The notes under the pieces are model-generated. The model searched no databases and was not told where the DNA came from. It saw only the letters and a program-made list of their open reading frames with translations. A program made the position numbers and the translations under genes. This document shows, piece after piece, positions 18,504 to 29,079 of a DNA stretch of 64,000 nucleotides (positions are counted from its first letter, which is position 1; every line of letters starts with the position of its first letter). The DNA lies in the NCBI RefSeq assembly GCF_001718195.1, contig NZ_MCNV01000003.1:62001-126000 (forward strand), written 5' to 3'. Source of the DNA: Paraburkholderia nodosa (lineage in GTDB: Bacteria; Pseudomonadota; Gammaproteobacteria; Burkholderiales; Burkholderiaceae).

Positions 18504-19385
18504 ATGACCATGACCCGTACGATCGAACGCGTGTATCCCGCGGTTCGCACCACCGAGGGTGGCGGATTCATCGTCCATCGGCCGTTTCCGACCCGCCAGC
18601 TGATGGACTTCGATCCGTTCCTGCTGCTCGACGAAATGGGCCCCGTCGATTACGCGCCCGGCGAGGCCAAGGGCGCGCCCGACCATCCGCACCGCGGCTT
18701 CGAGACCGTCACCTATATGGTCGAAGGCCGCTTCGGCCACAAGGACTCGGCGGGCCATTCGGGCACGCTGCGCCCCGGCGACGTGCAATGGATGACGGCC
18801 GGCGCAGGCGTGATCCACAGCGAGATGCCCGACCCCGAATTCACGCGTACGGGCGGCCGCATGCATGGCCTGCAGCTGTGGGTGAATCTGCCCGCGCGCG
18901 ACAAGATGATGGCGCCGCGCTACCAGGAGCTGCCCACGGAGCAGATTCCGGTGGGCCGCTCGAAGGACGGCAAGGTCTCGGTGAAAGTCATCGCCGGCGA
19001 AGCGCTGGGCGTGAAGGCCGCGATCGAAACGCGCACACCCATCCTCTACCAGCACTTCACGCTCGCGCCCGGCGCGCGCGTGGAGCAGCCGGTGCCGAGC
19101 GACTATCGCGTGTTTGCGTACGGTCTTTCTGGCACGGGTCTGTACGGGCCCGATGCGCAAGCGATCGATGCCCAGCAGATGGTGACCTTCGCGAGCGACG
19201 GCGACACCGTCACGCTCGCCGCCCCGGCCGACGCGAGCGCGCCGCTCAGCGTTCTGTTGATCGGCGGCGTGCCGCTGAACGAGCCGGTCGTGCGCTACGG
19301 CCCGTTCGTGATGAACACGGAGCAGGAGATCCGCCAGGCCGTGCTCGACTATCAGGCCGGGCGCATGGGGCGCATCGCTCACTGA
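18504..19385 (+). CDS. Pirin family protein
   Basis: A 293-residue bicupin. The N-terminal cupin has the family's metal-binding signature in DFDPFLLLDEMGP and HPHRGFETVTYMVEG, with further ligands at HSEMP. The C-terminal cupin starts near KVIAGEALGVKAA. Bacterial pirins act as quercetinase-like dioxygenases or regulate central metabolism; which applies here is not visible. GAGGTG sits six bases before the ATG at 18504, which fixes the start. It is divergent from the LysR gene and followed by an OsmC gene about 135 bases on. Confidence 0.92.
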   Translation: MTMTRTIERVYPAVRTTEGGGFIVHRPFPTRQLMDFDPFLLLDEMGPVDYAPGEAKGAPDHPHRGFETVTYMVEGRFGHKDSAGHSGTLRPGDVQWMTAGAGVIHSEMPDPEFTRTGGRMHGLQLWVNLPARDKMMAPRYQELPTEQIPVGRSKDGKVSVKVIAGEALGVKAAIETRTPILYQHFTLAPGARVEQPVPSDYRVFAYGLSGTGLYGPDAQAIDAQQMVTFASDGDTVTLAAPADASAPLSVLLIGGVPLNEPVVRYGPFVMNTEQEIRQAVLDYQAGRMGRIAH

Positions 19386-19521
19386 AACCGGGTTGCGCGG
19401 GGACGGGGCTTCCGAAGCATCGCTACAGGGCGGCCCGGTTTCCGTCACAATAAGGTTTCTGGGGCGCGCATCGCAGGTTGCGCGCCCGTCCCTCTTTAAC
19501 CGTCCCGCCCGCGAGGAGCGC

Positions 19522-19920
19522 ATGGCCGAACCCGCAGTCACCGCACACATTGGCTCGACGAACTACCAGGTCCAGTTCGACGACGGCACCCACACCTGGA
19601 TCGCCGACGAACCCGCCTCGCTCGGCGGCGGCGACCGCGGACCGTCGCCCTTCTCGCTCTTGCTCTCGAGCCTTGGCGCCTGCACCTCCATCACGCTGAA
19701 GATGTACGCGCAGCGCAAGGAGTGGCCGCTCGAAGGCGTACGTGTGAAGCTCGCGATGGAAACCGGCAGCGAAGGCACGAAGATCGATCGCCAGATCGTG
19801 CTCGAAGGCGCGCTCACCGACGAGCAGCGCGAGCGCCTGCTGCAGATCGCCAACGCCTGCCCGGTCCACAAGGTCCTCACGAATACGATCACGATCCGCA
19901 CGGGTCTCGCCGTCGCTTGA
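19522..19920 (+). CDS. OsmC family protein
   Basis: A 132-residue protein of the OsmC/Ohr/YhfA fold, dimeric thiol-dependent peroxidase-like proteins. The conserved first cysteine lies in LLLSSLGACTSITLKMYA and the second in IANACPVHKVL, about 60 residues later. It resembles YhfA-type OsmC more than Ohr (no typical Ohr VCPYS motif). GAGGAG stands six bases before the ATG. It is followed after 38 bases by an SRPBCC gene, so the two may be co-transcribed. Confidence 0.9.
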   Translation: MAEPAVTAHIGSTNYQVQFDDGTHTWIADEPASLGGGDRGPSPFSLLLSSLGACTSITLKMYAQRKEWPLEGVRVKLAMETGSEGTKIDRQIVLEGALTDEQRERLLQIANACPVHKVLTNTITIRTGLAVA

Positions 19921-19958
19921 GCGACGGCGCGCGGACACAGACACAGGAAGGCGACGCC

Positions 19959-20435
19959 TTGAATTTCGAACACCTCATCCAGATCAACGATCCGCTGAAC
20001 CCGCTCGTCGAGGCCATGACGCGCGAGCAGCTCTGGGAAGGGCTCGTGCTGCGCGCCGAGCAGCCGCAGCTCTTCGTGATCGGGCTCGACAGCTGCACGA
20101 TCCTCTCGCGCACCGAGAGCACGATGGAGCGCGAGTTGCACTATGGCCACGCCACGGTACGCGATCGCGTCACGCTCACGCCCAACGAGAGCGTGCGCTA
20201 CGACATCATGGCAACCGCCGAGTACGTGGGCGGCTCGCTCACGATGACGATCGAGCAGCCCGATCCGCTACAGCTCTTTCTGCGCTTCGAGTACCGCACG
20301 ACGCTGCCGACCGCCGATACCGAGGACGACCGGCAGACCTCCGAGATCGTGAAGTCGGCCTATCGCGAGTCGGACATCGACACCGTGCGTCTCATCCGCC
20401 AGTTCGTGCAGGGCGACGGCAGCGCGCTGCACTGA
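19959..20435 (+). CDS. SRPBCC family (DUF1857-like) protein
   Basis: A 158-residue protein resembling the DUF1857/AtaL-like subgroup of the SRPBCC (START/Bet v1) fold, which binds hydrophobic ligands in a cavity. Visible features are the N-terminal FEHLIQINDPLNPLVEAMTR, the central LHYGHATVRDRVTL strands and a long C-terminal helix with SAYRESDIDTVRLIRQF. The start is TTG at 19959, preceded by AGGAAGG at a suitable distance; no ATG lies nearby. Function unknown. Confidence 0.78.
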   Translation: MNFEHLIQINDPLNPLVEAMTREQLWEGLVLRAEQPQLFVIGLDSCTILSRTESTMERELHYGHATVRDRVTLTPNESVRYDIMATAEYVGGSLTMTIEQPDPLQLFLRFEYRTTLPTADTEDDRQTSEIVKSAYRESDIDTVRLIRQFVQGDGSALH

Positions 20436-20545
20436 CGCCCCCCGTGCGCTTGCCCTATCGCCCTGCGCGGCGCGGCAAGCGCCGATTCAGCGCGCTTCGG
20501 CTCAGGCTATCGGCATTCGATTTCGATGAATATCTCGTAGTTGCA

Positions 20546-20564
20546 AATACGAACTATTATCATT
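20546..20564 (+). promoter_or_regulatory. Fur box before hemP
   Basis: AATACGAACTATTATCATT matches 14 of the 18 defined positions of the inverted Fur consensus, with a perfect right half. It ends 40 bases before the hemP start. Confidence 0.72.
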
Positions 20565-20604
20565 TAGAATTCATCCATCGAATCGAGACAAAGACGTCAC
20601 GTTC

Positions 20605-20865
20605 ATGACCGAACTGAACCGCACCTCCACGCTTAGCTTGCGCCGCAACGGCAGCTCGGCATTGACCAGCGCGCGACCCAGGCCTGCCGTCACACAGCCC
20701 CAGCCGCGCAAGGGCGCCGAACCGGCGGCCGCCGCGGCAAGCGACGAGAGGAAACTGGATAGCGCGGCGCTGCTGCAAGGCCGCAGCCACGTGAGCATCA
20801 TGCACAACGGCGAAACGTATCAGCTGCGGGCCACCCGGCTCGGCAAGCTGATCCTGACGAAATAG
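20605..20865 (+). CDS. hemP: Hemin uptake protein HemP
   Basis: An 86-residue protein whose last 35 residues (LLQGRSHVSIMHNGETYQL, then RATRLGKLILTK) are the HemP domain. In Burkholderia, HemP-like proteins are linked to haem uptake and iron-regulated gene expression. The first 50 residues are low-complexity and rich in Ala, Pro and Arg, longer than in most family members. The Fur box upstream predicts expression in iron starvation. No haem receptor or transport genes follow; the next gene is convergent, so this hemP is solitary in the window. Confidence 0.85.
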   Translation: MTELNRTSTLSLRRNGSSALTSARPRPAVTQPQPRKGAEPAAAAASDERKLDSAALLQGRSHVSIMHNGETYQLRATRLGKLILTK

Positions 20866-21079
20866 GCTTTACGCAGTTTTCAACCGGGTATTGTGGGGAC
20901 CGCCTCCACCGAGAGGCGTTGGGGCATTAGCCAGCAACGACGGCTTGCACGCGAGATCTAGACCCCTTCGTGCAGACATCCTTCAAGCTTCAAGCCAGCC
21001 GTCGAAGCAAGCCACGCCATTTTTTTGTTCTCATACCAGATCGGGGCGGCGCGCGAAGCGTGAGCCGCCCGGGACAAAC

Positions 21080-21111
21080 GCCGCGGCATCCGTCCGCGGC
21101 TTTTGTTTTTT
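21080..21111 (+). terminator. Possible terminator downstream of hemP
   Basis: GCCGCGG (21080-21086) and CCGCGGC (21094-21100) enclose a 7-base loop and are followed by TTTTGTTTTTT. It is about 215 bases after the hemP stop codon, with no gene between. Confidence 0.75.
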
Positions 21112-21141
21112 CCGGCGCCGCCCGGCGCGGCAAAGGATTGC

Positions 21142-21549
21142 TTACTCCACCTCCAGCGCCGCGATGCCCGCGCGCGCGATGGCGGCGTCCTGGTCGGACT
21201 TCACGCCCGAGACCCCGACCGCGCCAATCACATCGCCGTTCACGCTCACGGGTACGCCGCCTTCCAGCATGCCCGTGAGCGGCGCACTCAGGAACGCCGT
21301 GCGGCCCTGCTTGATCACGTCCTCGTACACCTTGCTCTCGCGGCGGCCCAGCGACGCGGTGCGCGCCTTGGCCACGGCGATCTCCGCGCTGATGGGCGCT
21401 GCGCCGTCGAGGCGGCGCAAATGCAGCAGATGGCCGCCATCGTCGACGATGGCGATCGTCACGTGCCATTCATTCGAACGGGCGTGCGCGACGGCTGCCT
21501 CGGCTACCCGGATCACGTCTTCATCGGTCAGTACTGCTCGCGTTCGCAT
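21142..21549 (-). CDS. GlcG/HbpS family (DUF336) protein
   Basis: A 135-residue protein of the GlcG/HbpS/PduO-C family. It shows the typical ARSNEWHVTIAIVDDGGHLL strand pair, AKARTASLG, GGVPVSVNGDVIGAVGVSG and the closing SDQDAAIARAGIAAL. Some members bind haem or cobalamin and others have no known ligand. I use the ATG at 21549 because upstream residues do not resemble the family. Its place between hemP and ftrABCD would fit a haem-binding role, but that rests on position only. Confidence 0.85.
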   Translation of the reverse strand: MRTRAVLTDEDVIRVAEAAVAHARSNEWHVTIAIVDDGGHLLHLRRLDGAAPISAEIAVAKARTASLGRRESKVYEDVIKQGRTAFLSAPLTGMLEGGVPVSVNGDVIGAVGVSGVKSDQDAAIARAGIAALEVE

Positions 21550-21691
21550 GCGTCTCTCCGAAAAGTCAAAAACCGGATTTGGCGAAATCGCCAACCCGGT
21601 TTTGAGAGTAACACCCAGACTTGTGCCGCGACGCGCTGATCCTTCGTATGTCGCCTATATCAGCGGCAGATGAAGAAGCGTCGAAACAGGC

Positions 21692-23119
21692 TCAGCGCAC
21701 CCAGCCCCAGAACATGAGCCACCAGGCGCTGTCCACCACGGCGAGCGCCAGCGCAAAGCCCGCGAGCGCGAGCGCGCGCTGCCAGAACCGCGAACTGTAG
21801 CGCCCTGTCACGCGCCACGCGAGCCACGCGCTCCAGAGGTTCGTGATGATCAGAATCGCAATGCGCACCTCGGCGGCCCAGTCGAGCGGCACGTGCTCCG
21901 CGCGCAGCAGCGAGAGCGTCGTGGCGGACAGGCCGAGGAACACGCCGGCCCCCGCCAGCGGGATCAGCGACTGTGCGAAGTGATGCAGACGGCGCATCTC
22001 GAAACGCCCGAGCACGGCAGTCGAGCCCGCGAGGATCGCGAGCAGCACGGTGCCATAGACGAGCCCCGTCGCAACGATATAAGCGACGATCATCGCGCCG
22101 TCGAGCCACGAGAAGACGTCGTTCTGCGCGGGGTAATGCGTGAGCAGGAACCACGGCGCGTTGGTATCGAGCGGCCAGGTGATGTCGCGGTCGATGAGCC
22201 AGCCCGCGAGCCACTGCTTGACGCCGATGAACCACGGCGAGCCGGTCCAGTGGAACGCGCCGATCGCCACGCCGAGCAGGCCGTAGAGAATCAGCGCCGT
22301 GTCCCACCCGCTGGCCTGGCTGTCGCCGAGTTCGACCACCTCTTGCGCCGGCGATCGCCACGAGAGCGCGATGGCGTCGCGGTGGCCGCTGCAGCGGCCA
22401 CACATGTGGCACTGCGCTGCGCCCTTCATGTTGCGCAGCGGCACGAGCGGCGCGCAGTTCACGGGAATCACGCGATGCCCGCCGTGCTCGCCGTGCGTGT
22501 AGGAGTTGCGCCAGGCGTCTTCGTCGACCTTGTAGCGAAACGGCGCGAGACGCGCCAGAAGCGCGAAAACCCCGTTCACGGGGCAGAGATACTTGCACCA
22601 CACGCGCTTTTCGCGCCCGTACAGAAAGCCGATCACCATCGCGCCGAGCGTCGATCCGCCCAGCACCAGCAACACCGCCTTGGGGTACTGGTAGACGCTC
22701 ACCATCTGTCCGTAGATCGTGGTGAGACCGAAGGCCACGAAAGGCCAGCCGCCCCAGCGCATCCAGTGCGGGATGGCGCGGCCGCGGCCGAACTTGCTCG
22801 CGAACTCGGTGAGCGCGCCTTCGGGGCACAGCACGCCGCACCACACGCGGCCGAGCATCACCATCGAGAGCAGCACGAACGGCCACCAGATGCCCCAGAA
22901 CACGAACTGCGCTGCGAGCGTGAAGTTGTTCCACAGGTGCGCCGTGTCGCCGGGCAGCGGCATCGCCGCCGGCACGAGAATCAGGAATGCGTAGACAGCG
23001 ACCACGACCCACTGCACGGCGCGGATCGCCGCGCCGTTACGTTGCATCCACTGGCCCGCCTGGGCGAGCTTGCCTGGTCGACCCGTTGCCTGCGTCGGGC
23101 GAGCGGATGCACAACTCAT
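21692..23119 (-). CDS. ftrD: Ferrous iron transport polyferredoxin FtrD
   Basis: A 475-residue inner-membrane protein with several helices and three cysteine clusters: CGVLCPEG, CKYLCPVNG and CHMCGRCSGH, of the NapH-type polyferredoxin kind. In Bordetella and Brucella, FtrD is the membrane ferredoxin of the FtrABCD system and is thought to handle electrons in the oxidation-reduction cycle of iron uptake. The start ATG overlaps the stop of ftrC by four bases (ATGA), showing translational coupling. It is the last gene of the operon ftrA-ftrB-ftrC-ftrD. Confidence 0.9.
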   Translation of the reverse strand: MSCASARPTQATGRPGKLAQAGQWMQRNGAAIRAVQWVVVAVYAFLILVPAAMPLPGDTAHLWNNFTLAAQFVFWGIWWPFVLLSMVMLGRVWCGVLCPEGALTEFASKFGRGRAIPHWMRWGGWPFVAFGLTTIYGQMVSVYQYPKAVLLVLGGSTLGAMVIGFLYGREKRVWCKYLCPVNGVFALLARLAPFRYKVDEDAWRNSYTHGEHGGHRVIPVNCAPLVPLRNMKGAAQCHMCGRCSGHRDAIALSWRSPAQEVVELGDSQASGWDTALILYGLLGVAIGAFHWTGSPWFIGVKQWLAGWLIDRDITWPLDTNAPWFLLTHYPAQNDVFSWLDGAMIVAYIVATGLVYGTVLLAILAGSTAVLGRFEMRRLHHFAQSLIPLAGAGVFLGLSATTLSLLRAEHVPLDWAAEVRIAILIITNLWSAWLAWRVTGRYSSRFWQRALALAGFALALAVVDSAWWLMFWGWVR

Positions 23120-23961
23120 GCTGCCTTCCTCTTCGCAACCGCACCCGCGCGGCCAGTGGCGCGCCGCACGAGGAACCACACCACGAGCCAGTACACGGCA
23201 TAGGCGATCAGGTTCATGAGCGCCGGATGCGCGCGGTAGCCCGTAAGCGTCGCGACGAGCGAGCCGAAGGTGCTCGAGTCGTCGAGGATCGCCGAGGAGT
23301 TCCACACCTGGTCGACGATGGTCGGCAGGATTTCCTTGTCGATCAGCTTGTCCACGCCGGTCTGGAACAGGCCCGCGCCGAGGAACAGCAGCATGATCTC
23401 GGTGATGCGGAAGAAGTGCCGCCACGAGAAGATCTTGCCGCCCAGCTGCAGGAGATAGAACGTGAGGAACGCGAGCGCGAGGCCGATCAGCACCGCGAGG
23501 TACTGACTCGCGTCCACATGGCCCGACTGGCCGAAGCCGAGGCCGTAGAGAAAGATCACCGTCTCGCTGCCCTCACGCGCGATGGCAAGCGTGACGAGAA
23601 TCGTTATGCCCCACCAGTTCGCGTCCTGCGTGCTCTTTTCCAGCGACTCTTCCATCTCGCGTTTGAGCGTGCGGCCGTGCTGCTTCATCCACAGCACCAT
23701 TTGCACGATCAGCACGCACGCCACCAGCACCATGCCGGTCTGGAAGTAGTCCTGCGCATCACCCGACAGCACTTCGGTAAAGCCGACCAGCGCCGCGCCG
23801 AGGCCGATGGCGGCAAGAATGCCGAGCGCCACGCCGCCCCACAGGTACGGCACGCCGCGCCGCGCATCCGCGTCGCCGTTTTTCAGCCACGCATAAAGAA
23901 TCCCGACGACGAGCAGCGCCTCGACGCTCTCCCGCCATACGATGAACATCACCTGACCCAT
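23116..23961 (-). CDS. ftrC: FTR1-type iron permease FtrC
   Basis: A 281-residue integral membrane permease of the FTR1/EfeU family. Both hallmark REXXE motifs are present, WRESVEALLVVG near residue 9 and AREGSETVIFLYG near the middle; these carry iron through the membrane. About seven hydrophobic segments are visible. It lies between ftrB and ftrD, with the four-base overlap to ftrD. It presumably imports ferric iron produced from ferrous iron by the cupredoxin step. Confidence 0.93.
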   Translation of the reverse strand: MGQVMFIVWRESVEALLVVGILYAWLKNGDADARRGVPYLWGGVALGILAAIGLGAALVGFTEVLSGDAQDYFQTGMVLVACVLIVQMVLWMKQHGRTLKREMEESLEKSTQDANWWGITILVTLAIAREGSETVIFLYGLGFGQSGHVDASQYLAVLIGLALAFLTFYLLQLGGKIFSWRHFFRITEIMLLFLGAGLFQTGVDKLIDKEILPTIVDQVWNSSAILDDSSTFGSLVATLTGYRAHPALMNLIAYAVYWLVVWFLVRRATGRAGAVAKRKAA

Positions 23962-24027
23962 TCAACACCTCCCGCTACCGGCGATACGCGCCGGCGGCCT
24001 GACTTCTCAATGCCCATTTGGCGACGC

Positions 24028-24381
24028 TCATTTGGCGACGATCACGCCCTGCGCCTGCTGATGGAAATCGTCGAAAAACTTGTACTCGCCCGGATCGAGC
24101 GGCGCGATCACGACGAAGGAGTCCGCGCCCGGCGCCAGGACTTTTTCCTTGCGCAGCTGAACGCTCTCGAACTCCGCTGCGCCCTTGCCCGTATTGCGCA
24201 CCTCGATCTTGATGCGCTTGCCCGCCGGCACTTCGATGCGCGCGGGGTTGAGCTTGCCGTCGGCCATTTCGAGCTTGAACGTGGGCAGATCTTCGGCGTG
24301 CGCCGTCGTGGCCACGCCCGCCAGCGACACCGCAAACGACGCGCTGAGTGCGAGCGCCGCAAACTTCCGCATTCCAGTCAT
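24028..24381 (-). CDS. ftrB: Periplasmic cupredoxin FtrB
   Basis: A 117-residue protein with a signal peptide (MRKFAALALSASFAVSLAGV, ending at AHA) and an EfeO-type cupredoxin domain: FKLEMADGKLNPARIEVPAG, then KGAAEFESVQLRKEKVLAPG and a closing DDFHQQAQGVIV. In the Ftr system it is proposed to oxidise ferrous iron for the FTR1 permease. I use the ATG at 24381 since AAGGAG lies about 11 bases upstream; another methionine six codons on is possible. It sits about 80 bases after ftrA. Confidence 0.88.
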   Translation of the reverse strand: MTGMRKFAALALSASFAVSLAGVATTAHAEDLPTFKLEMADGKLNPARIEVPAGKRIKIEVRNTGKGAAEFESVQLRKEKVLAPGADSFVVIAPLDPGEYKFFDDFHQQAQGVIVAK

Positions 24382-24463
24382 TGGTTTTACCTGCTCCTTG
24401 CTGCCATTCATGCGGCGGCGCTGCACGCGATGCGCGCCGCCGCCCGAGCTGCTTCGCGACGGC

Positions 24464-25012
24464 TTAGTAGCCGCCCTTCTTGCCGATGCCCGCGAACGGG
24501 AAATCGTATTCCAGCGTGATGGGCTTGAACCACGGGCCCACGCCCGTTTCCTTGTCGACGTGACGGCCGAACGCCATGTGGCCCGTCTGCATCGGCGCGT
24601 CCACGATCAGCTTGAGGTGGTACTTGCCGGGACCGGCCAGCTTCACGTTGTCGCCATAGTGCGGGCCGTCGTTCGCGACCATCGGCATCAGGTCGCCCTT
24701 TTGCGCATAGCTCGACCCCGGCTTCGTCAGTTCGTAGTGAACCTGCAGATACGGCATCCAGTCGCCTTCGGCGAAACCGGTCGGGTTGTTCTTGACCGCG
24801 TGGATATCCGATTCGAGGTGAATATCGGAATCCGATGCCTTGCGCATCATGCCTTCGGGCTCCATCGTGATCGGCTGCAGATAGACCGCGCCGATCTCCA
24901 TGCCGCCCTGGATGGCCTGCTTGCCGATCGGGTATTCAGCTGCGTTGGCGGCAAATGCCGCCGTGGCGGCCGCAATGACGGCAGTGCCGCGCACGAGAGT
25001 GTGAATCCGCAT
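24464..25012 (-). CDS. ftrA: P19-type periplasmic iron-binding protein FtrA
   Basis: A 182-residue periplasmic protein of the P19/Tp34 iron-transport family. A signal peptide (about residues 1-24, ending ANA) precedes EYPIGKQAIQGGMEIGAVYL. Methionine, histidine and acidic residues likely to bind metal are visible in TMEPEGMM, SDIHLESDIHAV and TGHMAFGRH. It is the first gene of the operon, and a Fur-like site lies about 70 bases upstream, so the four genes are probably induced in iron limitation. Confidence 0.92.
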   Translation of the reverse strand: MRIHTLVRGTAVIAAATAAFAANAAEYPIGKQAIQGGMEIGAVYLQPITMEPEGMMRKASDSDIHLESDIHAVKNNPTGFAEGDWMPYLQVHYELTKPGSSYAQKGDLMPMVANDGPHYGDNVKLAGPGKYHLKLIVDAPMQTGHMAFGRHVDKETGVGPWFKPITLEYDFPFAGIGKKGGY

Positions 25013-25078
25013 CGAAACTCCTGGTTTTTATATGAGGGTGACTTCCCACTGAGCCTGCCGCATGCACATAAGAAAGTT

Positions 25079-25097
25079 AATGCGAACAATTCTCAAT
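25079..25097 (-). promoter_or_regulatory. Fur box before ftrA
   Basis: AATGCGAACAATTCTCAAT matches 13 of the 18 defined positions of the Fur consensus and is a near-palindrome centred on TGCGAAcaATTCTCA. It lies 67 bases from the ftrA start codon. Confidence 0.65.
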
Positions 25098-25273
25098 AAT
25101 GGCGAAGTTTAACACCGATGCAGATGAGGGACAAATTCGGCGCCAGGAAAAGCCTCAGTGGAACAGGGTTTTAGCAGCGCCTGGTTAACACAGGCTTAGG
25201 GCGCCTTACAGCGGGGTTCCCGGGCCGGGAATACACGAAAGGCAATCGAAGGAATACTGGGGGCGAGACAGGC

Positions 25274-25299
25274 GCAGGGCGGCGTCCCTGCCGCCCTGC
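25274..25299. repeat. 10-bp perfect inverted repeat after uvrB
   Basis: GCAGGGCGGC and GCCGCCCTGC around a 6-base loop, 32 bases past the uvrB stop codon. It lacks a T-run on the minus strand, so it may stabilise or pause the uvrB transcript rather than end it. Confidence 0.6.
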
Positions 25300-25330
25300 C
25301 CGGCCGAGGGGATAGCCCGCTCGACGCCCA

Positions 25331-27412
<2,082 letters not shown>

Positions 27413-27756
27413 GAGGGCATCCTGTGCGCGGAGCAAACAACTATTCTAGCGTCTCGCCGCCTCTTGCCGAGGGGCGAGCCTGGGTGGGTCTGACTGAACC
27501 TTGGGGGGTCTGGATGCTAGATGGGTGCGGCGGCCGGCTCTGCAAGGGCTACGCGCCCAGACGACGATCGGCGGCCGGCGAACGCTGCGCAACGACACCG
27601 CAGAAATCGCCCAATCGTACCGGAAATAGCCCTCAAAACGGCGCGGAGAATGGCAAATCCGCGGAAATCCCGCTTGAGGATTCGTTACAATAGCGAGTTC
27701 CGTGGCCGGTGCAGCATGCGGCCCAACCGATCTTCCTTCACTCTAGCCGAACGATC
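27413..27756. other. 344-bp divergent region between uvrB and the aminotransferase gene
   Basis: Contains promoters for both genes. A TACAAT at 27686-27691 is a candidate -10 for the aminotransferase gene. No operator or coding sequence recognised. Confidence 0.55.
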
Positions 27757-28956
27757 ATGTCCCTCTTTTCCGCTGTCGAACTCGCCCCCCGCGACCCGAT
27801 CCTGGGTCTGAACGAAGCCTATAACGCCGATGCGCGCGCGACCAAGGTGAATCTCGGCGTGGGCGTGTACACCAACGAGGAAGGCAAGATTCCGCTGCTG
27901 CGCGCGGTGCGCGAAGCAGAAAAGGCCCGCGTGGAAGCCGGTCTGCCGCGCGGCTATCTGCCGATCGAAGGCCTCGGCGCCTACGACGCCGCGGTGCAAA
28001 AGCTGCTGCTCGGCGACGACTCGCCGCTGATCGCCGCGGGCCGCGTCGTCACGGCGCAGGCGCTGGGCGGCACGGGCGCACTCAAGATCGGCGCGGACTT
28101 CCTCAAGCGCGTGAACCCGAGCGCCAAGGTCGCGATCAGCGACCCGAGCTGGGAAAACCACCGCGCCCTCTTCGAAAGCGCGGGTTTTGAAGTCGTCGCG
28201 TATCCGTACTACGACGCGCTGACCAACGGCGTGAACTTCGAAGGCATGCTGAGCGCGCTGAACGGCTACGCCGCCGGCACCGTCGTCGTGCTGCACGCGT
28301 GCTGCCACAACCCGACCGGCGTGGACCTCACGATCGACCAATGGAAGCAGGTCATCGAGGTCGTGAAGGCCCGAGGCCTCGTGCCGTTCCTCGACATCGC
28401 CTATCAAGGCTTCGGCGACGGCATCGCGGAAGACGGCGAAGTCGTGCGCCTCTTTGCCGCTTCGGAACTCAACGTGTTCGTCTCGTCGTCGTTCTCGAAG
28501 TCGTTCTCGCTGTACGGCGAGCGCGTGGGCGCGCTGTCGATCCTCACCACCAGCAAGGAAGAGTCGGCGCGCGTGCTCTCGCAACTCAAGCGCGTGATCC
28601 GCACGAACTACTCGAACCCGCCGACGCACGGCGGCTCGGTGGTCGCAGCCGTGCTCGGCTCGGCCGACCTGCGCGCCATGTGGGAAGCGGAACTCGGCGA
28701 AATGCGCAACCGCATCCGCGCGATGCGCACGGGCCTCGTCGAGCGCCTCACGGCCGCCGGCGTGGACCGCGACTTCAACTTCATCAACGTGCAGCGCGGC
28801 ATGTTCTCGTACTCGGGCCTGACCGCTGCCCAAGTCGACCGCCTGCGCGAAGAGTTCGGCATCTATGCCGTGAGCACGGGCCGCATCTGCGTGGCCGCGC
28901 TGAACACGCGCAATCTCGACGTCGTGGCGAGCGCAGTCGCACAAGTGCTGAAGTAA
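27757..28956 (+). CDS. Aromatic/aspartate aminotransferase (class I)
   Basis: A 399-residue PLP enzyme of aminotransferase class Ia, exchanging the amino group of aspartate or aromatic amino acids with 2-oxoglutarate. The PLP lysine lies in SSSFSKSFSLYGERVG, a sequence nearer to E. coli TyrB than to AspC. Other conserved parts are HACCHNPTGVDLT, the substrate-binding arginine region GMFSYSGL and TGRICVAALN at the end. The ATG at 27757 begins the standard MSLFSAVELAPRDPILGLNE. A bidirectional terminator follows. Which substrate predominates is not decidable here. Confidence 0.93.
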   Translation: MSLFSAVELAPRDPILGLNEAYNADARATKVNLGVGVYTNEEGKIPLLRAVREAEKARVEAGLPRGYLPIEGLGAYDAAVQKLLLGDDSPLIAAGRVVTAQALGGTGALKIGADFLKRVNPSAKVAISDPSWENHRALFESAGFEVVAYPYYDALTNGVNFEGMLSALNGYAAGTVVVLHACCHNPTGVDLTIDQWKQVIEVVKARGLVPFLDIAYQGFGDGIAEDGEVVRLFAASELNVFVSSSFSKSFSLYGERVGALSILTTSKEESARVLSQLKRVIRTNYSNPPTHGGSVVAAVLGSADLRAMWEAELGEMRNRIRAMRTGLVERLTAAGVDRDFNFINVQRGMFSYSGLTAAQVDRLREEFGIYAVSTGRICVAALNTRNLDVVASAVAQVLK

Positions 28957-29006
28957 GCGCGTTCGCCAGCAAGACAGGCCGCTGCGCAGCGGCTAGCCGG
29001 CGCGAT

Positions 29007-29045
29007 AAAAAAGGCGTCCGTTCTTTCGAACGGACGCCTTTTTCT
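29007..29045. terminator. Bidirectional terminator between convergent genes
   Basis: AAAAGGCGTCCGTTC and GAACGGACGCCTTTT form a 15-bp stem with a 4-base loop. Runs of A before and T after allow it to serve both the aminotransferase gene (+) and the patatin gene (-). Confidence 0.93.
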
Positions 29046-29079
29046 TTGGTGAAGACTGCGGAAAACCCGCCGGCAAGTA

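Larger units (their letters stand above)
25013..25330. other. 318-bp region between uvrB end and ftrA start
   Basis: Holds the ftrA promoter region with a Fur-like site and a GC-rich 10-bp inverted repeat just after uvrB. No gene seen. Confidence 0.6.

Noticed and set aside
27413-27756. LexA box for uvrB
   Set aside because: A CTGT occurs near 27422 but no ACAG at the right distance; no SOS control can be claimed.
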